A DNA stretch of 5,406 nucleotides from Chloroflexota bacterium (GCA_021796315.1 JAJYOH010000435.1:1-5406); one strand, 5' to 3'; positions 1 to 5,219 are shown, counted from the first letter of the stretch. The notes: generated by a model from the letters alone, not told the origin. Program-made: numbers and translations.

Positions 1-121
1 CATCGGTGGCATAACCGCGGTTGAAAAGCAGTTGTCGAAGGATGGGAGGAAAAGCCGCAAGATTTTCATCGGCCTGCGGCGTGATCGTTTGCGAGATGAG
101 CCAGCGTTTTGAGAGCGTCAT
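1..121 (-). CDS. recJ: RecJ single-stranded-DNA-specific exonuclease, N-terminal fragment
   Basis: Reading leftward from the ATG at 121-119 gives 40 codons that run off the window. They begin MTLSKRWLIS and continue with an Asp-Glu-Asn-Leu-Ala stretch, then PPILRQLLFNRGYATD. The pattern K-R-W near the start, a P-P-[IL]-[LV]-x-Q-L-L segment and an R-G shortly after is the usual opening of RecJ, the 5'-to-3' single-strand exonuclease of recombinational repair and mismatch repair. The catalytic DHH domain lies outside the window. No other ATG lies in frame just upstream, and there is no Shine-Dalgarno sequence in front of this one; a TATACT box lies only 15 nt upstream, so the leader would be very short. 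The gene is divergent from the 171-aa gene at 217. The identification rests on the N-terminus alone. Confidence 0.83.
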   Translation of the reverse strand, partial: MTLSKRWLISQTITPQADENLAAFPPILRQLLFNRGYATD

Positions 122-136
122 GTGTAAGGTGTGCTG

Positions 137-163
137 AGTATACTTTAATTTCGAGCGCGTAAA
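137..163 (-). promoter_or_regulatory. Predicted recJ promoter
   Basis: On the minus strand, TATACT (142-137) matches the -10 consensus at five of six bases. A TTTACG box (163-158) lies 15 bp upstream, or equally GTTTAC (164-159) at 16 bp, as a weak -35. The start site would fall near 130, leaving about 9 nt of leader before the recJ ATG, in keeping with the lack of a Shine-Dalgarno sequence. Confidence 0.45.
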
Positions 164-177
164 CGTGAATGTTTACG
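158..177. repeat. Perfect 7-bp inverted repeat between divergent promoters
   Basis: CGTAAAC (158-164) and GTTTACG (171-177) are perfect inverted copies around a 6-bp spacer. Each arm overlaps the predicted -35 box of one of the two divergent promoters: the left arm for recJ, the right arm for the gene at 217. It may be an operator for a dimeric repressor controlling both genes, or simply two back-to-back -35 elements. Confidence 0.55.
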
Positions 178-198
178 GCTTTGGCAACGTTGTATAAT
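171..198 (+). promoter_or_regulatory. Predicted promoter of the 171-aa gene
   Basis: A perfect TATAAT lies at 193-198. GTTTAC (171-176) at 16 bp, or TTTACG (172-177) at 15 bp, is a partial -35 match. Transcription would start near 205, about 12 nt before the ATG at 217. This rules against the longer in-frame ATG at 169, which lies upstream of the -10 box. Confidence 0.6.
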
Positions 199-216
199 GG
201 ATTGGAGAAGTTTGCC

Positions 217-732
217 ATGTATACACTTGCCTCGGACGAAAAAGCAACCACCGTGATGGTCTATTCGCGCACCAAGTTGATCCATGGTGATCTGGTGACG
301 AAGAGTAACTTACGTGTCAACATTTGGCTGCGGACGCAAGGCGTGCCCAACTATATCCATTTGCTGAAGACACAGGTGCTGTTCCTGGAGAGCGCCTCTC
401 CAAAATCGTTAAGTTACAACGAATACTTTTTCCCGACCGAGCGGATCATCGCGTTTCATCTTACGCCGCCCAACTCCGAGCCACTTGACTATGATCCCAG
501 CGAAGCGAACCGCACGATGGCGGATGTCAACATGTTTTTGGGCGCGTTCCTTTTGAAAGGCAAGGTTCGCGTTTCCACACACGCCGACTTTGCTACCAGC
601 ATCGAAGTGGCGCACATGAACTGGCTTTCCATCTACGATGCGGAGATCTGTAATTTGATCGTGCCGCAAATGCCGGCCATCCGTGTTCCCATGTTGCTGG
701 TTGATCCGAAACAAGTCAGCTTTGGATTGTAG
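217..732 (+). CDS. Hypothetical protein of two similar beta-rich halves, 171 aa
   Basis: I do not recognise a named family with certainty. The ATG at 217 is preferred over the in-frame ATG at 169: GGAGAAG at 204-210 gives a good ribosome site 6 nt upstream, and a perfect TATAAT at 193-198 would lie inside the longer version. There is no signal peptide or membrane segment, so the product should be cytoplasmic. Residues about 16-82 and 107-171 look like two copies of one unit of about 65 residues. Both open with hydrophobic residues, then Lys/His-Gly (LIHGDL, LLKGKV), pass through alternating hydrophobic strands, and close alike (FFPTERIIAFHL against LVDPKQVSFGL). An acidic, Pro-containing linker (84-100) joins them. 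Small bacterial beta-domain DUFs such as DUF6812 have a similar look, but I cannot confirm that. It is the first gene of the plus-strand run, 46 bp before the next. Confidence 0.75.
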   Translation: MYTLASDEKATTVMVYSRTKLIHGDLVTKSNLRVNIWLRTQGVPNYIHLLKTQVLFLESASPKSLSYNEYFFPTERIIAFHLTPPNSEPLDYDPSEANRTMADVNMFLGAFLLKGKVRVSTHADFATSIEVAHMNWLSIYDAEICNLIVPQMPAIRVPMLLVDPKQVSFGL

Positions 733-778
733 TCGCGTTACCTTCCCTTTAGCATTTTGTTGATGTCGAGGCTTTGAA

Positions 779-1420
779 ATGAATTTTACAAAAAGAGGCA
801 TTGACCTTTTATTGGTGCTTGTTTTGCTCATAGCAGTCGGAGTCGTGATTTATTTTGGAATGTTCAATAATGGCGGATTTTCCATGTCGCTTCCAACCTC
901 GACTTTAACTTTGACACCGTCTCCCACAATTTTCCTGACTGCCACAATCACTTCTACACCGACTGAAACGCTCACGCCGACTCTGATCCCGGCTTCGGCT
1001 GCGGTGCCGACTGAAACGGTGACGTTCACGCCGCTACCGTCGCTGACTCCCTCGCCGACGCTGACATCCACCCCCACGCTGACCGTTACCGCCACGTCCA
1101 CCGGTGACCCGGTGACACCTCTCAGCCAGGAAATCAAGGAAGGGATTGTGCGTGGTAATGAGATCGTGAAGGCCATTGAGTCGTATCACACAGCAATGGG
1201 AGTGTATCCGACCACGCTTAACGATTTGATGCCTGTGTATATGAAAACGATCCCGCTCACTTCAACCGGGCAGCCATACTTCTATCGTTTATTTGATCCG
1301 ACCAGTCCGATGGCGTCCGAAGTTTATTGGCTGGAGTTCCGGGCGGTGGATCAGGATCATGTCCTTTGCACATATCTGCGCCGCATTGATTATTGGGACT
1401 GCAATTATGACAGCCCGTGA
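779..1420 (+). CDS. Membrane-anchored protein with Thr/Pro stalk and pseudopilin-like head, 213 aa
   Basis: Residues 1-7 are short and basic, and 8-27 form one transmembrane helix without a lipobox, so this is an uncleaved anchor with the rest outside. Residues about 39-115 are a low-complexity Thr/Pro/Ser stalk (TPSPT, TPTLTVT and similar), a style common in Chloroflexota. The head (119-213) resembles the type II secretion or type IV pseudopilin globular domain: an amphipathic helix (120-139) ending in Y-H-T-A-M-G-V-Y-P-T, then LNDLMPVYMKTIP and GQPYFYRLF, much like the GspG pattern of helix, G-x-Y-P-T, L-x-P-x-Y, P and P-Y-x-Y. Cys197 and Cys208 near the C-terminus could form a pilin-type disulfide loop. 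The classical prepilin site (G followed by FTLIE) is absent. GAGG at 768-771 precedes the ATG by 7 nt. The role is unknown; it may be a surface sensor or minor pilus-like protein. Confidence 0.8.
   Translation: MNFTKRGIDLLLVLVLLIAVGVVIYFGMFNNGGFSMSLPTSTLTLTPSPTIFLTATITSTPTETLTPTLIPASAAVPTETVTFTPLPSLTPSPTLTSTPTLTVTATSTGDPVTPLSQEIKEGIVRGNEIVKAIESYHTAMGVYPTTLNDLMPVYMKTIPLTSTGQPYFYRLFDPTSPMASEVYWLEFRAVDQDHVLCTYLRRIDYWDCNYDSP
893..1108 (+). repeat. Low-complexity Thr/Pro-coding stalk region
   Basis: About 72 codons that are mostly Thr, Pro, Ser and Leu, as degenerate runs of ACG, CCG, CTG and ACC codons with local near-repeats such as ccgacgctgac. The repetition encodes an extended, probably flexible or O-glycosylated, extracellular spacer. 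Its antisense strand gives an open Val/Gly/Ser frame that is only a shadow. Confidence 0.75.
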
Positions 1421-1478
1421 TATTTGTTGTCACGTCAAAGTAGCCGGACAGTCAATATGAATTGGGAGGAAGCAATCC

Positions 1479-2021
1479 ATGAATGCAAAATACAAAACGA
1501 TAATCATCCTGTTACTGTTCGTGTTGGCATTCCTGCCATCCCGCGCCGTTTCAGCGGATACCGGCCCTAAGCCAACGATGGACTTTACGTTTGTCCAGGG
1601 AATTCCCGGTCAGCAATTGACCATTGTCTCTGGAACGTTATATGAATGTGAGCAGTCCGATTGCTCGGATGCGAAACCGCTCGGACAAATGGGGCCGCAG
1701 CATTTTGGTTGTAACGATACATCATGCAACGCGTTGGCTTACGGCTTCAGCCCGTATCACCGGCTGGAAGTCGAATTCTCAGATGGAAAGACGCGGCAAA
1801 GCAACATCTTCCAGACAGCCGGATTCAGCTCGATTTATCAAGTTACGATCCGGCCAGACGATTTGCTGGTGGAAGGGCAATTCAATCCCAGCAATTTACT
1901 GCCAACGAGTTATCTTCCGCTTGACGTGCTTTTAACCTGCGCCTGCTTATTATGCGTGATCGTGGTAGCGATCATTGTCGTTGTAGTTTTGATTATGAGA
2001 CGCAGATCTAAAAAGTCGTGA
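1479..2021 (+). CDS. Secreted, tail-anchored Cys-rich protein with DTGPKP N-terminus, 180 aa
   Basis: Residues 1-26 are a Sec signal peptide (basic MNAKYK, hydrophobic core, AVSA before cleavage). The mature protein begins D-T-G-P-K-P (27-32), a start I recall from a family of Firmicutes membrane proteins usually written D-M/T-G-P-K-P-S. The extracellular part (27-147) is beta-rich and has two C-x4-C pairs, Cys57/Cys62 and Cys78/Cys83, probably disulfides. A YHRLEVEFSDG segment follows. Residues 148-172 form one transmembrane helix with Cys154, 156 and 159 in its outer half, and RRRSKKS is a cytoplasmic stop-transfer tail, giving a type I topology. GGGAGGA at 1464-1470 is a strong ribosome site 8 nt before the ATG. 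The stop overlaps the next start by 4 nt (GTGA), so the two products are probably made together and work as a complex. The molecular function is unknown. Confidence 0.82.
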   Translation: MNAKYKTIIILLLFVLAFLPSRAVSADTGPKPTMDFTFVQGIPGQQLTIVSGTLYECEQSDCSDAKPLGQMGPQHFGCNDTSCNALAYGFSPYHRLEVEFSDGKTRQSNIFQTAGFSSIYQVTIRPDDLLVEGQFNPSNLLPTSYLPLDVLLTCACLLCVIVVAIIVVVVLIMRRRSKKS

Positions 2022-2344
2022 TCGACAGTCTGCTGATAACCATTGTCATTGAGGGGGTAATTGTCTTCGTATACGCGTTGTGGAAACATAAACCTGTCGG
2101 AAGGATTCTGTTTGCAAGTATCCTTGCCAACATTCTGACACAGTCCATGCTTTGGGTTGTGTTGGATTTATTTTTCGTTCACTATTTGACCACGTTGTTT
2201 ATCTCCGAGATTTTCATCTGGCTGATCGAAAGTGTGATCCTGCGTTTCTTTCCCGGCACTCAACTTGGATGGAAAGAATCCATGCTGTTGAGCCTCGCCA
2301 TGAATCTGTCTAGTTTTAGCGCGGGATGGTTTTTCCCGGTATAG
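2018..2344 (+). CDS. Four-helix membrane protein coupled to the DTGPKP protein, 108 aa
   Basis: The start is GTG at 2018, within the GTGA overlap with the previous stop, which implies translational coupling; no separate ribosome site is needed. The product is almost entirely membrane: helices at about 4-21, 28-50, 55-77 and 86-106. Polar residues inside or next to the helices stand out: Glu12 (TIVIEG), Asn38 and Thr41-Gln42 (ANILTQ), Glu64 and Glu71 (SEIFIWLIES), and Asn96 with Ser98-Ser99 and Gly103 (MNLSSFSAG). The order IE, then basic residues, then N-x-x-T-Q, then E-x6-E, then N-x-x-S-F-x-x-G matches what I recall of the C-terminal membrane domain of single-chain Firmicutes DxGPKPS proteins. 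This gene and the one before it therefore appear to be the two halves of that family. Whether it is a transporter, channel, enzyme or receptor is not known. Confidence 0.78.
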   Translation: MIDSLLITIVIEGVIVFVYALWKHKPVGRILFASILANILTQSMLWVVLDLFFVHYLTTLFISEIFIWLIESVILRFFPGTQLGWKESMLLSLAMNLSSFSAGWFFPV

Positions 2345-2599
2345 AGATTCGTGTTCTCGCTCCGTCTGAATTTACAAAGCGTTTACATATCCGCAATGCT
2401 CATGTAATGACGGACGGATATTCTTCATGATGCCCCCGTCAAGCCCACAGTTTTTGCTTTGGGATTATTGCTAAAGAACCCGACGAGGCGCGGAAGGATC
2501 ATAATGTATTAGAAAATGCAGAAGGCCTTTTTAGGTGTAGAATGCCACGATGGAAATAAGCTTGGCGGAGTTAAATTACGAGCGGGTAATTCACCGATT
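2345..2599. other. Gene-free stretch upstream of the GAF-GGDEF gene
   Basis: About 255 bp without a convincing gene. It holds a TTTACA-N5-TTTACA direct repeat (2371-2387), a TGTAAT box (2403-2408), a 7-bp inverted repeat ATATCCG/CGGATAT (2387-2393 and 2415-2421) and competing GACGG pairings further on. A T-run at 2451-2455 is flanked only by a weak imperfect stem (AAGCCCA against TGGGATT), so there is no convincing terminator for the preceding membrane pair. The last 84 bp stay open in frame with the GGDEF gene from an ATG at 2516, but have low third-position GC (10 of 28 codons) compared with the first 34 codons from 2600 (23 of 34). Confidence 0.5.
2371..2408 (+). promoter_or_regulatory. 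Predicted promoter with TTTACA direct repeats
   Basis: TTTACA occurs at 2371-2376 and 2382-2387, separated by 5 bp (an 11-bp, one-helical-turn period). The second copy, read as GTTTAC (2381-2386), lies 16 bp before TGTAAT (2403-2408), one base off TATAAT. The same -35 word and spacing recur in the divergent promoters at 137-198. The repeat resembles the half-site layout bound by PhoB/PhoP-type response regulators. It would transcribe the GAF-GGDEF gene with a leader of roughly 185 nt. Confidence 0.35.
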
Positions 2600-3652
2600 A
2601 TGAAATCCCAGTTGAAGCGTCAGAATGAGCGGTTGTCAGCGCTTTATGCCATTGCGCTCGATTTGTTGAACCATCACGATGTGGACGAGGTGCTCGATAC
2701 GATCATCGTGCGGGCTGCGGAATTGCTCGATGCGCCGATTGGTTTTTTGGATTTGCTGGATGGGGATGTGCTGGTGACGGAAGCAACCACCAAGTCCGCG
2801 ATATCAGAAAAGGGAGACCGCACATATCTCAAGAAAGCTACGCTCTCCGCGCAGGCTATTGAGACGCGTCAACCAAGCATTATGGACCATTACAGGACAC
2901 AGCCAGATCGTATGAAGTCATTGGATCCATATCGAATCTATGCAGCGTGCTCGTTCCCCATCATCGTCAATGATAAAGTCGTGGGCGCGCTTAGCCTGGG
3001 CAGGACCAAACCCAATCACCCATATACAAGTGAAGATGTTGAAACGATGCAGGCGCTGGCGCGGCTGGCAGGGCTTGCCTTCCAGAGTGCGAACCTGTTC
3101 GAGGAGACCGAACGGAATTCGTATACAGATGCATTGACCGGGCTTGCCAACCGCCGCCGTTTCGATGCCTTTCTGGCGCAGGAATGGTCGCGCGCCGTAC
3201 GGACGAAGGAATCGCTGGCGTTGATCATGGCGGATATTGATTCATTCAAGAAATACAACGATACGTATGGTCACGCGGCAGGCGATGAATGTCTAAAAAG
3301 CATCGCACATGTGATGCAAAAGGTTGGCCGCCGGACGTTCGATCTCGCGGCCCGTTATGGCGGGGAGGAGTTGGCGCTTGTTCTTCCAGCCACCAAACTT
3401 GCCGACGCGAAACGCCTGGCAGAGGCACTTCGTAGCCAGGCAGAAGCCTTGAGAATCCCTCACAGGACGTCCGCGATAAAATCGTGGGTGACGATCAGCG
3501 CGGGCGTGGCGGCGATGATTCCGCACCGGGAAAGCAACCCGTTGAGTTTGATCAATCTCGCAGACCAGGCCCTATATAAAGCCAAGCGCGATGGAAAGAA
3601 TTGTGTCCGATCCAGCCATTCACCAGCGAGGAAAAAGAATCCGAGACGCTAA
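2600..3652 (+). CDS. GAF-domain diguanylate cyclase (GGDEF protein), 350 aa
   Basis: A soluble signalling enzyme expected to make cyclic di-GMP from two GTP. Residues about 1-18 form a helix (SQLKRQNERLSALYAIA), a GAF sensor domain spans about 24-165, a short signalling helix follows (ANLFEETERNSYT), and the GGDEF domain runs from about 177 to 338. Visible GGDEF marks are DALTGLANRRRF (177-188), ADIDSFKKYND with the metal-binding Asp (211-221), YGHAAGD, and the signature GGEEL (254-258), where Leu replaces the usual Phe. R-T-F-D (245-248) stands nine residues before GGEEL, matching the RxxD inhibitory site, so product feedback is likely. There is no membrane segment. The ATG at 2600 is chosen because the extension from the ATG at 2516 (28 residues, Gly-rich) has non-coding-like codon use; neither start has a good ribosome site. 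The GAF ligand is unknown. Confidence 0.9.
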   Translation: MKSQLKRQNERLSALYAIALDLLNHHDVDEVLDTIIVRAAELLDAPIGFLDLLDGDVLVTEATTKSAISEKGDRTYLKKATLSAQAIETRQPSIMDHYRTQPDRMKSLDPYRIYAACSFPIIVNDKVVGALSLGRTKPNHPYTSEDVETMQALARLAGLAFQSANLFEETERNSYTDALTGLANRRRFDAFLAQEWSRAVRTKESLALIMADIDSFKKYNDTYGHAAGDECLKSIAHVMQKVGRRTFDLAARYGGEELALVLPATKLADAKRLAEALRSQAEALRIPHRTSAIKSWVTISAGVAAMIPHRESNPLSLINLADQALYKAKRDGKNCVRSSHSPARKKNPRR

Positions 3653-3662
3653 CGGAAGAAAA

Positions 3663-3668
3663 TATAAT
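3663..3668 (+). promoter_or_regulatory. Possible -10 box for the 64-aa gene
   Basis: A perfect TATAAT 43 nt before the GTG start at 3712, in the 59-bp gap after the GGDEF gene. No good -35 hexamer lies 15-19 bp upstream, so the 64-aa gene may be transcribed with the cyclase, from here, or both. Confidence 0.3.
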
Positions 3669-3711
3669 TCGTACCAACGCGACATCAATCCTAAAAGGCA
3701 GTGAGTAACCC

Positions 3712-3906
3712 GTGGAAGAGAATTCAGATAACAAAATCAATCCTGAAGAGTGGCTGTATTATCTGGTGCAGATAAACGGCGACGAGAAATTAAGAAATGA
3801 AGTATTTGGAAGATTAGCGCAGAAAACAGGATTTCCACTCGAAAAGGTGGAGATTATTATGAAATCCTTGATGGAGACTTTGCTGAATATGAGCCGCTCC
3901 AATTGA
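3712..3906 (+). CDS. Small helical protein resembling the N-terminal half of HU, 64 aa
   Basis: A short, mostly helical, cytoplasmic protein. Residues about 27-58 (E-V-F-G-R-L-A-Q-K-T-G-F-P-L-E-K-V then an amphipathic helix) resemble the first two helices of HU/IHF: a helix ending L-A-x-K-T-G, a short turn, then a long helix. The beta-arm DNA-binding half of HU is absent, and the gene ends at 64 residues, so it may be a dimerising helical module without DNA wrapping. Residues 10-25 (NPEEWLYYLVQINGDE) form a separate aromatic helix. The GTG at 3712 is the first start after an in-frame TAA at 3706-3708. AAAAGG at 3693-3698 is a rather distant ribosome site, 13 nt upstream. It follows the diguanylate cyclase by 59 bp. 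No firm function can be given. Confidence 0.62.
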   Translation: MEENSDNKINPEEWLYYLVQINGDEKLRNEVFGRLAQKTGFPLEKVEIIMKSLMETLLNMSRSN

Positions 3907-3915
3907 TCTACCAGC

Positions 3916-4464
3916 CTAAATATTTCTTGTCATCAATAACTCATCATACATCGTGCCATTGGCATAAATCGCCTGTGGCTCTGTACCATAAACGGTGAAC
4001 CCACAGCGCTCATAACACCTTATCGCCGACGCATTGGCGGTATTCACTCCCAGCTTGAGAATCTTGATCTCATGCTGGCGCGCCCATTCAACACAAATTT
4101 CTATCAATCCATCTGCGATCCGCAGGCCGCGCCATTCTAATTTGACGTATACACTGACAATGAACGCGCTGTGCCGCGTCTTTGGAGAATCGCCGCGAAA
4201 AATTCCGCACATTCCAATCAAGTCATTCTCGTGAACCGCGAAAAACATCATGTTCTCATCGCCGAGCGAGCGCATTCGTTCGAGCCAAAACGTCATTGGG
4301 CGCTGTTCATTGACTGCATAATCTGCGCTGAACGCTTCGGGATGGCTGCGTAATGCTTCCAAACGCAGTTCGCGATAAGCCTGCGCGTCGCTTTCCTGTC
4401 CTTGGCGTATGATAACCTCCCCGCGTGGGGTTGTGATTGTTTTATCCATTTGTGTTTTCATCAT
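3916..4464 (-). CDS. GNAT family N-acetyltransferase, 182 aa
   Basis: A single GCN5-related acetyltransferase domain that would move an acetyl group from acetyl-CoA to an amine on an unknown substrate. The fold's order is visible: beta1 GEVIIRQGQESD (15-26), helix REL-RLEAL (31-38), a segment like that of ribosomal-protein-type acetylases (HPEAFSADY, 41-49), beta strands MFFAVHENDLIGMCGIF (73-89), motif A (SVYVKLEWRGLRIADGLIE, 104-122) and motif B (VNTANASAIRCYERCGF, 140-156). In motif A the acetyl-CoA loop reads R112-G-L-R-I-A117, so Arg replaces the usual Gly of R/Q-x-x-G-x-G/A. It overlaps the upstream nucleotidyltransferase by 23 nt from this ATG, or 8 nt if the in-frame ATG at 4449 is used; the conserved domain starts after both. 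It is probably co-translated with that gene. Confidence 0.88.
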   Translation of the reverse strand: MMKTQMDKTITTPRGEVIIRQGQESDAQAYRELRLEALRSHPEAFSADYAVNEQRPMTFWLERMRSLGDENMMFFAVHENDLIGMCGIFRGDSPKTRHSAFIVSVYVKLEWRGLRIADGLIEICVEWARQHEIKILKLGVNTANASAIRCYERCGFTVYGTEPQAIYANGTMYDELLMTRNI

Positions 4465-5206
4465 TCCATTCCGACGTTAGTTTACGCAACTGCGGCTCGA
4501 CTTTCATCGCCAGTTCTTGAACATCATTTGCTTCGGACAAAAGTCCCTCAATGACAGCGCCAAGTGCGCGCAGTAATTCGTCTCGGTGTAATGACATTAC
4601 CAGCGCAGGCACGAATCGTTCGCGGACTTCTGGCGGCAGCGCGTCGAAACCGCGGCCGTTCGATGTAGGAAGTCCACGGTGGAGACACGCAAGATTCAAT
4701 GCATAGTCGCGTACGCCGCTGATCCAATATTCGGCCTGCCAATAGCGTCTGCGTTCGATGCAAAAGCGCGCACGCAAGGCATGATGCACGGCATAACCAA
4801 ATAATTCTTTTGCTGATGGCGGCTGAGTGAACGATCTTTCTCCTATATTGCCAAAGAGCAATTTGAACTTTGGCCCGGTCGCGCCAAACTTGGACGCTGG
4901 TGTGAACGACAGATCGAACTGAAGACAGCCGGGGAGTAGAAAAACTCGATAGATCGAGGGGCCGCTTGGAAGGTCGAAGAGATGCGCCGCGTCAAATTCC
5001 TCGACGAGGTTACGTGTCCAATCTTCGAGCACGTCATACATGGAGAATTCGTCCGCAACCGCGAACGTCAAATCAAGGTCCGACCAGTGATCTCCTTCGC
5101 TGAGAGCCAACGAACCGACCAGCGCACCAGCCACCACGCGCTTATCAGATGACGCAAGTTGAAGCACGTGATCGCGGACACGGTTGCGAAAGCTAACGCT
5201 GAACAT
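4442..5206 (-). CDS. Nucleotidyltransferase-domain protein, aminoglycoside adenylyltransferase-like, 254 aa
   Basis: An N-terminal DNA polymerase beta-type nucleotidyltransferase domain: the motif G31-S32-L-A-L followed by W-S-D43-L-D45-L gives the two metal-binding Asp residues, and Asp98 in C-L-Q-F-D-L-S is the likely third carboxylate. The C-terminal half (about 133-245) is a helical bundle with AKELFGYAVHHALRAR, R-Y-W-Q-A-E-Y-W and V-R-D-Y-A-L-N-L, as in enzymes that adenylylate small antibiotics such as aminoglycosides or lincosamides. Closely similar proteins of unknown substrate are, as I recall, widespread in actinobacteria and Chloroflexota, so resistance should not be assumed. GAGG at 5217-5214 (minus strand) precedes the ATG by 7 nt. 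It heads a two-gene operon with the overlapping GNAT gene, a pairing of two group-transfer enzymes. Confidence 0.87.
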   Translation of the reverse strand: MFSVSFRNRVRDHVLQLASSDKRVVAGALVGSLALSEGDHWSDLDLTFAVADEFSMYDVLEDWTRNLVEEFDAAHLFDLPSGPSIYRVFLLPGCLQFDLSFTPASKFGATGPKFKLLFGNIGERSFTQPPSAKELFGYAVHHALRARFCIERRRYWQAEYWISGVRDYALNLACLHRGLPTSNGRGFDALPPEVRERFVPALVMSLHRDELLRALGAVIEGLLSEANDVQELAMKVEPQLRKLTSEWNDENTNG

Positions 5207-5219
5207 ATGGATGCCTCAT
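5193..5219 (-). CDS. Possible eight-codon upstream ORF overlapping the nucleotidyltransferase start
   Basis: On the minus strand, ATG at 5219-5217 opens MRHPYVQR and stops at TAG (5195-5193), in a different frame from the nucleotidyltransferase, whose ATG (5206) lies inside it. AGGAG at 5232-5228 gives it a ribosome site with ideal 8-nt spacing, better than that of the main gene, whose GAGG sits within the first codons of the short ORF. It could couple or limit translation of the nucleotidyltransferase. A chance occurrence is quite possible. Confidence 0.25.
   Translation of the reverse strand: MRHPYVQR

Noticed and set aside
66..251. A 61-codon minus frame across the divergent promoter region
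   Set aside because: It spans both promoter boxes and overlaps recJ in another frame; recJ explains the end of this region better.
409..831. A 140-codon minus-strand frame opposite the 171-aa gene
   Set aside because: It runs antisense across two well-supported plus-strand genes, has no recognisable domain, and reads as a shadow of the coding frame.
850..1176. A 108-codon minus-strand frame rich in Val, Gly and Ser
   Set aside because: Its repetitive VSVGV pattern is the exact antisense of the Thr/Pro stalk codons, so it is an artefact of low complexity.
1624..1935. Alternative plus frames inside the DTGPKP gene
   Set aside because: The overlapping frame of the 1479 gene has a signal peptide, a Cys pattern, a membrane anchor and a strong ribosome site; the others have none.
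2441..2468. An intrinsic terminator after the membrane pair
   Set aside because: The arms AAGCCCA and TGGGATT pair imperfectly, and the T-run lies in the loop rather than after the stem.
2345..2599. A c-di-GMP riboswitch upstream of the diguanylate cyclase
   Set aside because: No GEMM-like conserved core or tetraloop-receptor pattern is visible; only short generic stems are present.
3903..3920. A bidirectional terminator between the convergent genes
   Set aside because: The gap is only 9 bp and no hairpin is seen.
4034..4353. Plus-strand frames opposite the GNAT gene
   Set aside because: They lie antisense to conserved acetyltransferase motifs and show no protein features.
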